Shown piece after piece: positions 42,946 through 52,804 of a stretch of 64,000 nucleotides of DNA. The stretch comes from Phoenicibacter sp963592435 (GTDB taxonomy: Bacteria; Actinomycetota; Coriobacteriia; Coriobacteriales; Eggerthellaceae): positions 1 through 64,000 of the forward strand of contig CAVAWT010000001.1 of the NCBI GenBank assembly GCA_963592435.1. The letters run 5' to 3'. Below the pieces are notes generated by a model that ran no database searches, was not told where the DNA came from, and saw nothing but the letters and a program-made list of their open reading frames with translations. The position numbers and the translations under genes were made by a program. Numbering within the stretch: the first letter of the stretch is position 1; every line of letters starts with the position of its first letter.

Positions 42946-43890
42946 ATGATAGGTCAAACTAACACAGGCGCACCTTTTATTGTCTCAGATGTTCAAGCTT
43001 CCAAAACAAAAACAAATTCTGTGCAAGCTAAAAAATTGCCTAAAATGAGCATGTCAAGAAAGAACAAAGATAGGGTCATTAGAGGGCTTGTTTATGGAAG
43101 TGGACTTTGCGTCTGTGCAATACTTCTTTTAATCATTGGCTACATCTTTTTTCGTGGCATTCCTTTCATAACTTTTCAATTTTTGACAACACAATCAAGT
43201 TATGTGAGAGACACGATTGGGATCTTACCAAACATCTTAAACACGCTATACATTGTGTTGATTGCGATGGCGATCGTTATCCCTCTTGGAGTTTGTGCTG
43301 CAGTTTATTTGAATGAATATGCAACAAACAAAAAAATTGTCAAATTGATCGGATTTGCAGTTGAGACTCTAACAGGCATCCCATCTGTCATCTTTGGTCT
43401 TGTCGGAATGTTGTTCTTCATTCAGATTCTCGGTTTCCAAGCAGGTGTTTTGGCAGGAGGATTGACTCTTGTTGTTATGGTTTTGCCAACAATCATTTCA
43501 AACACTTTAGAAAGCTTAAAAACTGTTCCGCAAGCCTATCGCGAAGGTGCGCTTGCCTTAGGTTCAGGAAAGTGGCACATGATTCGAACAGTTGTTTTGC
43601 CCAATGCAATAAGTGGCATTGCAACTGGTTGCATTCTTGCTATTGGAAGAATTGTTGGTGAGTCGGCTGCTCTTCTTTATACCGCAGGATTCGGATTGAT
43701 TCTAAACGGGTTTATGACAGCTCTTCAAACTTCAAGCGCAACTTTAACTGTCGCTCTTTATGTTTATGCAACTGAGCGAGGACAGCTCGACGTCGCTTTT
43801 GCTGTTGCGTCAATCCTTATGGTCTTGACTTTAGTTTTAAATGTCGTCGCCAACTGGACAGCTTCAAAATTAGAAAAGAAAGAGAGATAG
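42946..43890 (+). CDS. pstA: Phosphate ABC transporter permease PstA
   Basis: This 314-residue permease has an extended basic, cytoplasmic N terminus of about 45 residues, then six helices with VIPLGVCAAVYLNEYA, TGIPSVIFGLVGML and the late GRIVGESAALLYTAG block characteristic of PstA. The partner channel subunit PstC is encoded immediately before it, and PstB seven bases after. Confidence 0.94.
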   Translation: MIGQTNTGAPFIVSDVQASKTKTNSVQAKKLPKMSMSRKNKDRVIRGLVYGSGLCVCAILLLIIGYIFFRGIPFITFQFLTTQSSYVRDTIGILPNILNTLYIVLIAMAIVIPLGVCAAVYLNEYATNKKIVKLIGFAVETLTGIPSVIFGLVGMLFFIQILGFQAGVLAGGLTLVVMVLPTIISNTLESLKTVPQAYREGALALGSGKWHMIRTVVLPNAISGIATGCILAIGRIVGESAALLYTAGFGLILNGFMTALQTSSATLTVALYVYATERGQLDVAFAVASILMVLTLVLNVVANWTASKLEKKER

Positions 43891-43897
43891 CAAAAAC

Positions 43898-44656
43898 ATG
43901 GAAGATTTTGCTTTTGAAATTAAAGACTTAAACCTTTGGTATGGATCAAATCATGCTTTACATGACATAAACATAAACATTCCTACCAACGAAGTGACAG
44001 CTTTGATTGGGCCTTCTGGTTGTGGCAAATCAACATTTCTTCGAACTCTAAACAGAATGAATGACCTCGTTTTAGGTGTAAAAATTGAAGGAAGTGTTAT
44101 GTTTGAAGGGGAGGACATCTATGCTTCAACATGTGATGTTACTGAACTTCGAAAACGTGTTGGGATGGTTTTTCAAAAAGCAAACCCATTTCCTATGAGC
44201 ATATATGACAATGTGGCATATGGTCCAAGAATCCATGGCATAAGATCAAAAAGTGATCTTGATGAAATTGTTGAGGAATCGCTTCGGGGAGCTGCACTTT
44301 GGGATGAAGTTAGTGATCGTCTTAAAAAAAGCGCACTTGGTCTCTCTGGGGGACAGCAACAACGCCTCTGCATAGCACGTGCTTTGGCTGTTAAGCCAGA
44401 AGTCATTTTGCTAGACGAATCCACTAGTGCGCTTGATCCGATTTCAACTGGTCAAATCGAAGAATTGGTTGGCGTTCTCAAACAAAAGTATAGTGTTGTT
44501 ATGGTAACTCACAACATGCAACAAGCACAGCGCGTTGCTGATCGCTCTGCCTTTTTTCTCATGGGAGACCTTGTCGAGTTTGCAAAAACTGAAGAATTAT
44601 TCAACAATCCAGCCCATGAAGAGACAAAGGAATATGTTTCTGGTCATTTTGGCTAA
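43898..44656 (+). CDS. pstB: Phosphate ABC transporter ATP-binding protein
   Basis: This 252-residue ATPase has Walker A GPSGCGKSTFLRTLNRMNDL, the PstB-specific VGMVFQKANPFPMSIYDNVA, the signature LSGGQQQRLCIARALA and Walker B VILLDESTSALDP. The RTLNRMNDL and NPFPMSIYDN stretches separate PstB from amino acid ATPases. Walker B has DES rather than DEP, a small variation. It completes the pstSCAB operon. Confidence 0.96.
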   Translation: MEDFAFEIKDLNLWYGSNHALHDININIPTNEVTALIGPSGCGKSTFLRTLNRMNDLVLGVKIEGSVMFEGEDIYASTCDVTELRKRVGMVFQKANPFPMSIYDNVAYGPRIHGIRSKSDLDEIVEESLRGAALWDEVSDRLKKSALGLSGGQQQRLCIARALAVKPEVILLDESTSALDPISTGQIEELVGVLKQKYSVVMVTHNMQQAQRVADRSAFFLMGDLVEFAKTEELFNNPAHEETKEYVSGHFG

Positions 44657-44673
44657 CTTCTAAAATTTTAATG

Positions 44674-44679
44674 TATAAT
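44674..44679 (+). promoter_or_regulatory. Possible rpsO promoter (-10)
   Basis: TATAAT about 155 bp before rpsO, just after pstB. The -35 region is poor. Confidence 0.35.
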
Positions 44680-44684
44680 AAATT

Positions 44685-44830
44685 GGTTGCAATTTTAAGA
44701 CGGCAACAAATTTGCGACTCAGAATGTTTGCGAGTCACACCGCTCACATATTCTTGGTTGCAAACGATTATTATTCGTTTGAAGGCTTTTTAATTGTGTC
44801 TTCAAGAAATTTTAGAAAGGTGGCATTTTT
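44685..44830 (+). promoter_or_regulatory. Structured rpsO leader, possible S15 autoregulatory RNA
   Basis: Three stems are visible: GTTGC/GCAAC (44686-44690 with 44703-44707), GACTC/GAGTC (44716-44720 with 44732-44736), and CAAACGA/TCGTTTG (44761-44767 with 44775-44781, followed by a T-run near 44787). The last could act as a terminator. S15 leaders are known in several phyla but differ between them; this one does not match a family that I can name. Confidence 0.45.
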
Positions 44831-45118
44831 ATGGCTACACGTTTGAGCGTTACGCAAGCAAGAGTTGCTGAACTCATTAAAGAGTATGGCAAAAATGAGA
44901 AGGACTCTGGGTCACCAGAAGTTCAAATCGCAATTCTCACTGAGAGAATTAAAAACTTAACTGAACATCTCAAAGTTCACAAAGGAGACAATCACACTCG
45001 TCGAGGCCTCATGAAACTCATCGGTAAGCGCCGTGGACTTTTGAAATATGTCAAGAATAAAAACATTGACGAATATCGTGAACTCATCGCAAAATTGGGA
45101 ATTCGCGACAACATCTAA
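44831..45118 (+). CDS. rpsO: 30S ribosomal protein S15
   Basis: S15 binds 16S rRNA early in small-subunit assembly. The 95-residue product includes SPEVQIAILTERIKNLTEHL, HKGDNHTRRGLMKLIGKRRG and YRELIAKLGIR, an almost canonical sequence. Length is slightly above the usual 89 residues. AAAGGTGG precedes the ATG. A terminator separates it from pnp, the usual neighbour. Confidence 0.97.
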   Translation: MATRLSVTQARVAELIKEYGKNEKDSGSPEVQIAILTERIKNLTEHLKVHKGDNHTRRGLMKLIGKRRGLLKYVKNKNIDEYRELIAKLGIRDNI

Positions 45119-45124
45119 CACGTT

Positions 45125-45160
45125 AAAACCCGCCAACATCATCCAAGGCGGGTTTTGTTT
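45125..45160 (+). terminator. rpsO terminator
   Basis: AAAACCCGCC (45125-45134) pairs perfectly with GGCGGGTTTT (45147-45156), a 10-bp stem and the most G+C-rich hairpin in the window. Confidence 0.9.
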
Positions 45161-45196
45161 AATTAAAGACGATAACATAAGAAGAAGAAGGAAAGA

Positions 45197-47350
45197 ATGG
45201 AAAAAATTGTTGAAGAATTTGAACTTTATGGAAAGAAATATCGCTTTGAGACTGGTGAGCTAGCTAAACAGGCAACTGGAGCTGTTCTTGCAACTTGTGG
45301 CGAAACAACCGTGCTTGTCACAGCAGTCGTTTCAAAAGAAGATAAAAACTATGACTTTTTCCCACTAACTGTCGATTTTATCGAAAAGATGTATTCTGTT
45401 GGAAGAATTCCTGGAGGATTTCTTAAAAGAGAAGCAAAACCGTCAGACAAGGGGACTCTTACTGCTCGCATGATTGATAGGCCGATTCGTCCAGGGTTTC
45501 CTGATGATTTCAAAAAAGAAGTTCAAATTGTTGCAACACCTCTTGTTTGTGACCCGGACAACGCTCCTGATGTTGTCAGCGTTGGAGCAGCAAGTGCTGC
45601 ACTCATGGTAGGAGGAGCACCTTTCGAGGGACCTGCTGCTTGTGTTAGGATTGCTCGCGACACAAACACAAAAGAGTTCATCGTCAACCCAACTTTTGCC
45701 GAGCAAGAAGCATCCGATCTTGAACTGACGATCGCTGGAACTGCTGACTACATTTCAATGGTAGAGGCTGGAGCTCAAGAAATTTCAGAAGAAGACATGT
45801 TGGAAGCTATGAACTTTGGGCAACAAGCGATTGCAGAGTTCTGCGAGGCTCAAAAGAGATTTATCGATCGTGTTTCTCCAACTCCACTTGAATACACTCC
45901 TCACATTCCTGATGAAAAAATTGATGAAGTCGTTTCAAAACACTATGATGAAATGTCTTCAGCAATCAAAGGTGATGATAAAGACTTAAGAGTTCCAAAC
46001 GTTGAAGAGCTGAAAACTTCCATCACTGAAAATGAATTTAGTGAAGAAGAGCGTGAAGAATGGGCAGGAGACATCGCTGCTGCTCTTAAAAAACTTGAGA
46101 AAAAAGCGATGAGGAGAATGATAATTGAAGATGGAGAGCGTGTTGACGGAAGAAGTGCTACAGAAGTGCGCCCTCTTCACATTGTTCCAGGATATCTTCC
46201 TCGCGTTCATGGCTCAGGTCTTTTCCAGCGCGGTCAAACACAAGCTTTGTCTATTGCCACATTGGGCATGTTAAATGAAGCTCAGCGACTTGACACGATC
46301 GATCCAGAAACTGAGAGAAGATATATGCACCATTACAACTTTCCTCCATATTGCACTGGTGAATGTGGAAGGATGGGAGCACCGAAGCGTCGCGAAATTG
46401 GACATGGAAACTTGGCAGAAAAAGCACTTGTGCCAGTTTTGCCAACAGAAGACGAGTTTCCTTATGCAATCAGAGTTGTCAGTGAAGTTTTGGAGTCAAA
46501 TGGTTCATCTTCAATGGCTTCAACTTGTGGAAGCACTCTTGCATTGATGGATGCTGGTGTCCCAATTTCTGAACCTGTTTCAGGCGTTGCAATGGGCCTA
46601 ATTAAAGAAGATGACGGTGTTGTCATTTTGACAGACATTCAGGGACTCGAAGACTTCTTGGGTGATATGGATTTCAAAGTTTGTGGAACAAGAAATGGCA
46701 TAACTGCGCTCCAGATGGACAACAAAGCAAAAGGTCTCTCTGTTGACATTTTGTCAAAAGCACTCGCTCAAGCTAAAGAGGGCAGAGCTTTTATTTTGGA
46801 CGCAATGTTAAAGACAATTGATAAGCCTCGACAAGACTTAAAAGAGACAGTTCCAAGAATTGAAACTATCATCATTGACACTGAAAAAATCAGGGATGTC
46901 ATTGGATCTGGCGGAAAAGTCATAAGAGGAATTCAAGAAGAAACGGGAGCCACAATCGAGATTCAAGAAGACGGAACAGTGCATGTTGCTGCAACTTCAA
47001 AAGAATCGATGGATGCCGCAAAACAAATGATTAACGCAATTGTCCACGAACCAGAAGTTGGAGAAGTTTACAATGGAAAAGTTGCTTCGATGAAAGATTT
47101 CGGAGCTTTCATTAGCCTAACACCTTCTAAAGATGGACTTCTTCACATTTCTAAAGTTGCCAAAGGCAGAGTTCGTGCCGTCGAGGATGTGTTGTCGATT
47201 GGCGATGAAGTCAAAGTTAAGATAACAGAGATTGATCCAAAAACTGGTAAAATTTCTCTTGATCGACTTGACAAGCCTGATGTGGAAGGTGACTCTCAAC
47301 AATTAAAGCGCCCAGAAAAAAAGGACAGGAAGCCTTTTAGAAGAAAATAA
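45197..47350 (+). CDS. pnp: Polyribonucleotide nucleotidyltransferase (PNPase)
   Basis: This phosphorolytic 3-prime exoribonuclease has 717 residues. Two RNase PH domains flank a helical linker: the first is early (TVLVTAVVSKEDKNYDFFPL, GGFLKREAKP) and the second is at about 320-550 (RPLHIVPGYLPRVHGSGLFQ). A KH domain (DVIGSGGKVIRGIQ, about 570) and an S1 domain (about 620-690, VYNGKVASMKDFGAFI) follow, then a basic tail. It degrades mRNA together with the RNase J and RNase Y also encoded here. Confidence 0.97.
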   Translation: MEKIVEEFELYGKKYRFETGELAKQATGAVLATCGETTVLVTAVVSKEDKNYDFFPLTVDFIEKMYSVGRIPGGFLKREAKPSDKGTLTARMIDRPIRPGFPDDFKKEVQIVATPLVCDPDNAPDVVSVGAASAALMVGGAPFEGPAACVRIARDTNTKEFIVNPTFAEQEASDLELTIAGTADYISMVEAGAQEISEEDMLEAMNFGQQAIAEFCEAQKRFIDRVSPTPLEYTPHIPDEKIDEVVSKHYDEMSSAIKGDDKDLRVPNVEELKTSITENEFSEEEREEWAGDIAAALKKLEKKAMRRMIIEDGERVDGRSATEVRPLHIVPGYLPRVHGSGLFQRGQTQALSIATLGMLNEAQRLDTIDPETERRYMHHYNFPPYCTGECGRMGAPKRREIGHGNLAEKALVPVLPTEDEFPYAIRVVSEVLESNGSSSMASTCGSTLALMDAGVPISEPVSGVAMGLIKEDDGVVILTDIQGLEDFLGDMDFKVCGTRNGITALQMDNKAKGLSVDILSKALAQAKEGRAFILDAMLKTIDKPRQDLKETVPRIETIIIDTEKIRDVIGSGGKVIRGIQEETGATIEIQEDGTVHVAATSKESMDAAKQMINAIVHEPEVGEVYNGKVASMKDFGAFISLTPSKDGLLHISKVAKGRVRAVEDVLSIGDEVKVKITEIDPKTGKISLDRLDKPDVEGDSQQLKRPEKKDRKPFRRK

Positions 47351-47389
47351 ATAAACAAAATTTAAACACAGCAAAAAAGAGGAATTTTT

Positions 47390-49258
47390 ATGACACAGCA
47401 TGAGTCCACTCATGACAAAAAGGATAATAAGGGACACATAAACTCTAAAAACAATAAGCAAGGTTCAAATAAAAAGAGGTTTTATAAACATGTTAATGTC
47501 GATGTTGAAAGACCTCACCTTGCTCGAGGAAAATATGACAACAAGAAGAATGCTAACAAAAAGTTTAGCAATAAACGGCATTCTTTGACTCAAAACATAG
47601 ATCCGAAAGCTGATTTGAGAATAATCCCACTGGGAGGACTTGACGCAATCGGCAAAAACATGACTGCATTTGAATGCAAAGGTGACATCTTGCTCGATGA
47701 CGCAGGTCTCATGTTTCCAGAGGATGATCACCCAGGAATTGACCTTATTCTCCCTGACTACACTTATGTCTTGGAAAACGCAAATAAGCTTCGGGGCATC
47801 GTTATAACGCACGGACATGAAGATCACACAGGTGCTCTGCCCTATCTCATGAAAGACATTGGAATTGAAGTTCCGATTTATGGAACAAAAATGACACTTG
47901 GTTTGATCGAGTGTAAATTTCAAGAACATGGTATAAAAAATGCAAAATTGATAGAAATTAAGAGTGGCGATCACCAAAAAATTGGTTGCTTTGATGTTGA
48001 TTTTTTCTCTGTCAATCACTCGATACCAGGATCTGTTGGACTTTTCATACAAAGTCCTGCAGGAAATGTTATGCACACAGGTGACTTTAAATTGGATCAA
48101 ACGCCGATCGATGGTGTTTTGACAGATTTTGGTGCAATAACAAAATATGCCTCGCGCGGTGTTGATCTTTTGATGAGTGACTCAACGAATGCGGTTGTTC
48201 CAGGTTTCACCAAATCAGAAGCTGAAGTTGGCTGTGCCCTAAACGAGATCATTTCACATGCAAAAGGTCGAGTTATAATTGCATCTTTTGCAAGTCACGT
48301 TCACAGGCTCCAGCAAATATGCGATGCGGCAATTGCAGCCAAGAGAAAAGTGGTCGTGACAGGCAGGTCAATGATTCAAAACACTGACATCGCTCGTCGC
48401 CTTGGTTACCTCCACATTTCTGACGCTGACCTGATTGATGCCTATGACTTGGGAAAAACTCGTCCCGACAAAGTTGTCATAATGTGCACTGGGTCTCAGG
48501 GTGAGCCTTTAAGTGCACTTTCAAGAATCGCTAATGGGGAGCATAAAACGATTGAAATCGAAAGTGGAGACACTGTTATCATTTCTGCAACTCCTGTTCC
48601 TGGCAACGAAAAGGCTGTGACAAAAGTCATCAACTTGCTTTCAAAAATTGGATGTCACGTTTATGACAAGTCAAAAGCCTGCGTACATGTTTCAGGTCAT
48701 GGCAGTGCTGAAGAACTTAAGCTAATGCTCGCTTTTGTTAAACCGAAAGCGTTTATGCCAGTTCATGGTGAGGCAATGCACCTAAGAAGCCATGGTAATC
48801 TTGCAAAACAGATGGGAATGAAAGAGAAAAACATCTATATCCTAGACAACGGCGATTCTCTAACGATGAATTGTCGTAAAGTCAAGATGGGTGAATCTGT
48901 TGAGAGCGGAATCGTCTATGTTGACGGTCTTTCAGTCGGAGACACATCACAAGACGTTTTGGATGAGAGGTGTGAGCTGGGCAATCAAGGCTTTGCTTGT
49001 GTCGGTGTTGCAATAACAAAAAGCGGAAAACTTGCGACCAAACCAGTTGTTGAAATGCACGGAATCACTGGTGGAGATGACAAAAGCTTATGCAGAGAGG
49101 CATCTTTGAAATGTGCAAGTGACATTGAAAAATTGCTAAGAAGCAAAGATGTGCCTGCAAGACACATAAGGTTTACTGTCAGAGACTCGATGTCGCAATT
49201 CTTGTGGGATAAAACGAAGCAAAAGCCTATGGTTGTTGTAAACATTTTAACTGTCTAG
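47390..49258 (+). CDS. rnjA: Ribonuclease J
   Basis: RNase J is a beta-CASP metallo-beta-lactamase enzyme with 5-prime exonuclease and endonuclease activity. The 622-residue protein has a basic, Asn/Lys-rich N-terminal extension of about 65 residues before DLRIIPLGGLDAIGKNM. The metal site is THGHEDHTGAL (about 140). HTGDFKLDQ, DSTNA and the C-terminal PVHGEAMHL motif follow. The extension is longer than in Bacillus RNase J1 and may bind RNA or partners. It follows pnp by 40 bp and could share its transcript. Confidence 0.95.
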   Translation: MTQHESTHDKKDNKGHINSKNNKQGSNKKRFYKHVNVDVERPHLARGKYDNKKNANKKFSNKRHSLTQNIDPKADLRIIPLGGLDAIGKNMTAFECKGDILLDDAGLMFPEDDHPGIDLILPDYTYVLENANKLRGIVITHGHEDHTGALPYLMKDIGIEVPIYGTKMTLGLIECKFQEHGIKNAKLIEIKSGDHQKIGCFDVDFFSVNHSIPGSVGLFIQSPAGNVMHTGDFKLDQTPIDGVLTDFGAITKYASRGVDLLMSDSTNAVVPGFTKSEAEVGCALNEIISHAKGRVIIASFASHVHRLQQICDAAIAAKRKVVVTGRSMIQNTDIARRLGYLHISDADLIDAYDLGKTRPDKVVIMCTGSQGEPLSALSRIANGEHKTIEIESGDTVIISATPVPGNEKAVTKVINLLSKIGCHVYDKSKACVHVSGHGSAEELKLMLAFVKPKAFMPVHGEAMHLRSHGNLAKQMGMKEKNIYILDNGDSLTMNCRKVKMGESVESGIVYVDGLSVGDTSQDVLDERCELGNQGFACVGVAITKSGKLATKPVVEMHGITGGDDKSLCREASLKCASDIEKLLRSKDVPARHIRFTVRDSMSQFLWDKTKQKPMVVVNILTV

Positions 49259-49286
49259 TCTGGCAGTTTTTATAATTTTAGAAGTT

Positions 49287-51719
49287 ATGTCAAGCAAAAA
49301 GAAAGACTACAGAAAAATTAACACTTCTCCTCAGTCAAAAGGAAAGAGGAAAGTGCAAAATGATGCGACCAATTCAGAGTTTGGTTCAAAAAAATCTCGA
49401 CAAATTGGCGGAGTCTGTTTAATTTTTGCTGGAATAATTCTTTTTGTTTTGGCGGTGTTGCCAAGCGTTCAAGGTGCAATCTCTCACTTTCTTAATTCTT
49501 GGGTACACGTTTGTTTGGGACTTTTTTCTTACATCTTACCGTTTGCTCTCATAGCGATCGGCGTTTCACTGTTTGTTGACAAGTCAGAAAACTTTAACAG
49601 AACTGGCTTCATTGCTGGACTTTCAATCTTCGTTGTTGGTTTTATGTCGCTTGTCTCATGCATGGCTCCAATCTCTGTCCTTGGAACAGACGACCCAAGT
49701 TTGCTTTTTTCCAATTCTAATCTCGTTTCATATGGTGGCTATGTTGGAAATTCTCTAGCCTGGCTTTTGATAACACTTTTTGGAAAAGTGATATCTGTCA
49801 TAATTTGCATATTTATTATGACAATTGGTTTTATTGTCGGTGGCTTTTCCTATTCCTCTTTTAAATCAAGGATTTTCAAGGTTTTTGGACGCGAAAATGT
49901 GTCCGAACACGAAGAGTCAAGACCGATAAACAAAAACATTCAGTTTGATAAAAATGGAGACATTGACCCCTCTTCATTTGAGGGTTTCGATGAACAAAAG
50001 CAAACAACGATTTTAACAAAATGGCACGATAAGTTAAAGAAAGACAAGCAAGAAAACAAATATGTTCAGCCAGAGCTCCCTCTTGACCAAGCTTCAGCAA
50101 CGACTGAAGTTGTTGAAGAAGCTAAAGAGTCTCTTCTTCCAACACGCAAGATCGCCAGCACCGCAAAAGCAAAGGCGACACAAACTTCCAAAAAGCAAGA
50201 AGAAGAGACTGAGCAATCGCTTGCAGAAAGTGACTTTGTTCTGCCATCTTTTGATTTGTTGGAAAAACCAAAAGCAACTTCAAAATCAAAAAATTCAAAA
50301 AAAATTCTAGCTCAAACTGCTCAAAATCTTCAACAAACGCTTGAAGAGTTCGGAGTTATGGCAAGCGTTGTTGGCTGGGTTGCAGGTCCGACAGTGACAC
50401 TTTTTAAAATTGAGTTGCCTGCCGGAGTTCGAGTTAACAAAGTACAAAACCTCGGAACTGACCTAGCTCTTGCTCTCGCAACTGCTTCCGTTAGAATTTT
50501 TGCGCCGATACCAGGAACAAATTACGTTGGAATTGAAGTTCCAAATAAAATTCGTGAAACTGTTGTTTTGTCAGAAGTTCTAAAAGATGCAAAGGCAGGT
50601 CCATTGCAGATTGCTATCGGCAAAGATGTCGAAGGAAAATCTGTCGTTTGCAATCTTGCAACGATGCCTCACCTTCTCATTGGTGGGACAACTGGTTCTG
50701 GCAAATCAGTTTCAGTCAATGCGATGATTATGTCAATTTTGATGCGAGGAACACCTGACGATGTTCGCCTCATTTTAATTGACCCAAAACGCGTGGAATT
50801 CACTCCTTATAACGGCATTCCTCATCTCTATGTGCCAGTTGTCACTGAACCAAAAGAGGCAGCTTCAGCTCTTTCTTGGGGAGTGGCAGAGATGGAGAGA
50901 CGCTTAAAGTTGATGAGTGAAATTTCTGCCAGAAACATAACAGAATATAACACTAAAGTTAAAAGTGGTGCTTTTGACGACATAAAAAAAATGACTAGCG
51001 ATGGTGAATCTGAAGCAAGAAAACACACTCATCTGCCCTACATTGTAATAATCATCGATGAGCTTGCAGATCTCATGATGAATGTGGGGAAAGAAGTTGA
51101 GATGTCGATTTGCAGACTTGCCCAGCTTGCCCGTGCTGCTGGAATTCACTTAATCGTTGCAACTCAGCGTCCATCGACAAACGTTGTCACTGGTTTGATT
51201 AAGTCAAACATCACTAATAGAATTGCTTTTAACGTTGCATCATCAATTGATTCAAGGGTTATTCTTGATTCCACAGGAGCTGAAGATTTGATTGGTCTAG
51301 GCGACCTTTTGCTTTCAAAGCCTGAACTTGGAAAGCCAGTCCGCATTCAGGGTTGCTTTGTGTCTGAAAAGGAAATAACAAGCGTTGTCGATTTTATCAA
51401 AGAGCAAGGCGAGCCTGAATATAACAACGAAATCATTTCAACAAACATAATGGGCATTGGGGACACAAATCCAAGTCCAACTGGTGGTCAAGACGATGAA
51501 CTGATTTGGGAAGCGGCAGACATTGTCATTTCAACTGGTCTTGGCTCGACTTCCAATTTGCAAAGAAGGCTCAAAGTTGGCTATTCTCGAGCTGGAAGGA
51601 TCATGGATCAATTGGAAGAAAAGGGGATCGTTGGACCTGCAAATGGCTCAAAACCGCGCGAAGTCTTGATTGATGCGTTAGAATTAGAAACATTGAAAGC
51701 ATTTGAAGCTAATGATTAA
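49287..51719 (+). CDS. ftsK: DNA translocase FtsK/SpoIIIE
   Basis: This 810-residue protein has four N-terminal membrane helices (about 35-200) and an acidic linker. The motor domain (about 350-700) has Walker A GGTTGSGKSVSVNA and Walker B IIIDELADLM, with RPSTNVVTGLIKSN. A C-terminal gamma winged helix (about 745-805, LQRRLKVGYSRAGRIMDQLEEKG) would read polar DNA sequences. It pumps chromosomal DNA through the division septum. Its order with rnjA and the RodZ-like gene is a conserved Gram-positive arrangement. Confidence 0.96.
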   Translation: MSSKKKDYRKINTSPQSKGKRKVQNDATNSEFGSKKSRQIGGVCLIFAGIILFVLAVLPSVQGAISHFLNSWVHVCLGLFSYILPFALIAIGVSLFVDKSENFNRTGFIAGLSIFVVGFMSLVSCMAPISVLGTDDPSLLFSNSNLVSYGGYVGNSLAWLLITLFGKVISVIICIFIMTIGFIVGGFSYSSFKSRIFKVFGRENVSEHEESRPINKNIQFDKNGDIDPSSFEGFDEQKQTTILTKWHDKLKKDKQENKYVQPELPLDQASATTEVVEEAKESLLPTRKIASTAKAKATQTSKKQEEETEQSLAESDFVLPSFDLLEKPKATSKSKNSKKILAQTAQNLQQTLEEFGVMASVVGWVAGPTVTLFKIELPAGVRVNKVQNLGTDLALALATASVRIFAPIPGTNYVGIEVPNKIRETVVLSEVLKDAKAGPLQIAIGKDVEGKSVVCNLATMPHLLIGGTTGSGKSVSVNAMIMSILMRGTPDDVRLILIDPKRVEFTPYNGIPHLYVPVVTEPKEAASALSWGVAEMERRLKLMSEISARNITEYNTKVKSGAFDDIKKMTSDGESEARKHTHLPYIVIIIDELADLMMNVGKEVEMSICRLAQLARAAGIHLIVATQRPSTNVVTGLIKSNITNRIAFNVASSIDSRVILDSTGAEDLIGLGDLLLSKPELGKPVRIQGCFVSEKEITSVVDFIKEQGEPEYNNEIISTNIMGIGDTNPSPTGGQDDELIWEAADIVISTGLGSTSNLQRRLKVGYSRAGRIMDQLEEKGIVGPANGSKPREVLIDALELETLKAFEAND

Positions 51720-51734
51720 GGACAGCAAGAACAG

Positions 51735-52775
51735 GTGGATCAAGGCCTCATTGACAACACTCAGAATTTTGGAGCTAAGCTAAAGTCAGCCCGTGAACTT
51801 GCTGGTTTCGATCTCGAAACAATTGCCAGACGACTTCACATTCGCCCTGACATAGTCCGTTCGATCGAAAATTCCGATTTTGATAACATGCCAGCGCATG
51901 GCTATGCAAAAAACATGATCAGGTCCTATGCCAGAACTGTTGGTTTGAACCAAAATGAGATTTGTGATCAATATGCCCAAGAGCTCAATTCGCACAACAG
52001 AACACTTCAAAGAATGGAGGAAGATGCTCTTGGAGGCACTTCAAGAAGAAGGTCGACACGAACTAGTTTTTTAGACTTATCTTCTGAAGGAACTCAGCGC
52101 GAAGAGCGTCATTCAGGCAGAAGTTTTGTCGATTCAAAAACGCGAGAAGCTAAAGCTCGTGTCTCATCGAGAGGCGCTTCAAATGAAAGCCGTTCAAGAA
52201 GAGGTGCTGGAGCGTATTATTCAAACGCTGGAACAAGGAATCACGTTAAAACGAAGTCAATGTCTTCGACTTATTCGTTAGGAAAAGTCCCTCATCCAAG
52301 CATTCCTAGTTTTGATTTTCAAAAGCTCATCGTTCCAGGAATCGTCATATTAATAATCATTCTCGTCATTTTAATTTTTTCTTTGATTTTTGGGAATAAG
52401 GCATCATCAACACAAGATGATGTCCCAACGATGCCAATTTCAGGCTTGACAGACACTTCCAACAAAGACACAGCATCGTCCGATTCGTCACAGCAAACTA
52501 AATCGGATCATGCGACTTTTAAAGTGGAAGTGTCAAGCGGACAGCAAAGTTGGTGCATTGTCACGCTGGATGGCACAACATCTTTTTCAGACATCATTTC
52601 TGGACCCGATTCAAAAACTTACGAAGTTAAAGGTCAACTTGAATTTGAAACAGCAAATTCAGGCCCTGTTAAAATTTACATCGACAACAAAGAGCAAACG
52701 TTAACTGCCGATTCGACGACAGGGATGTATGTGTTTTCCTACACTTATGACAGTAACAAAACCTCAACACAATAA
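51735..52775 (+). CDS. RodZ-like helix-turn-helix membrane protein
   Basis: This 346-residue protein has an N-terminal Xre-type helix-turn-helix (about 8-75: LKSARELAGFDLETIARRL, then IENSDFDNMPAHGYAKNMIR). A Ser/Arg-rich linker leads to one membrane helix (about 199-222), and the extracytoplasmic C terminus resembles the DUF4115 domain of RodZ. RodZ links MreB to wall growth; MreB is not encoded in this window. The gene starts at GTG 51735, close behind ftsK. Confidence 0.85.
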   Translation: MDQGLIDNTQNFGAKLKSARELAGFDLETIARRLHIRPDIVRSIENSDFDNMPAHGYAKNMIRSYARTVGLNQNEICDQYAQELNSHNRTLQRMEEDALGGTSRRRSTRTSFLDLSSEGTQREERHSGRSFVDSKTREAKARVSSRGASNESRSRRGAGAYYSNAGTRNHVKTKSMSSTYSLGKVPHPSIPSFDFQKLIVPGIVILIIILVILIFSLIFGNKASSTQDDVPTMPISGLTDTSNKDTASSDSSQQTKSDHATFKVEVSSGQQSWCIVTLDGTTSFSDIISGPDSKTYEVKGQLEFETANSGPVKIYIDNKEQTLTADSTTGMYVFSYTYDSNKTSTQ

Positions 52776-52804
52776 TTTAGTTAGAAAAGGAGAAAGAGGA
52801 AATT

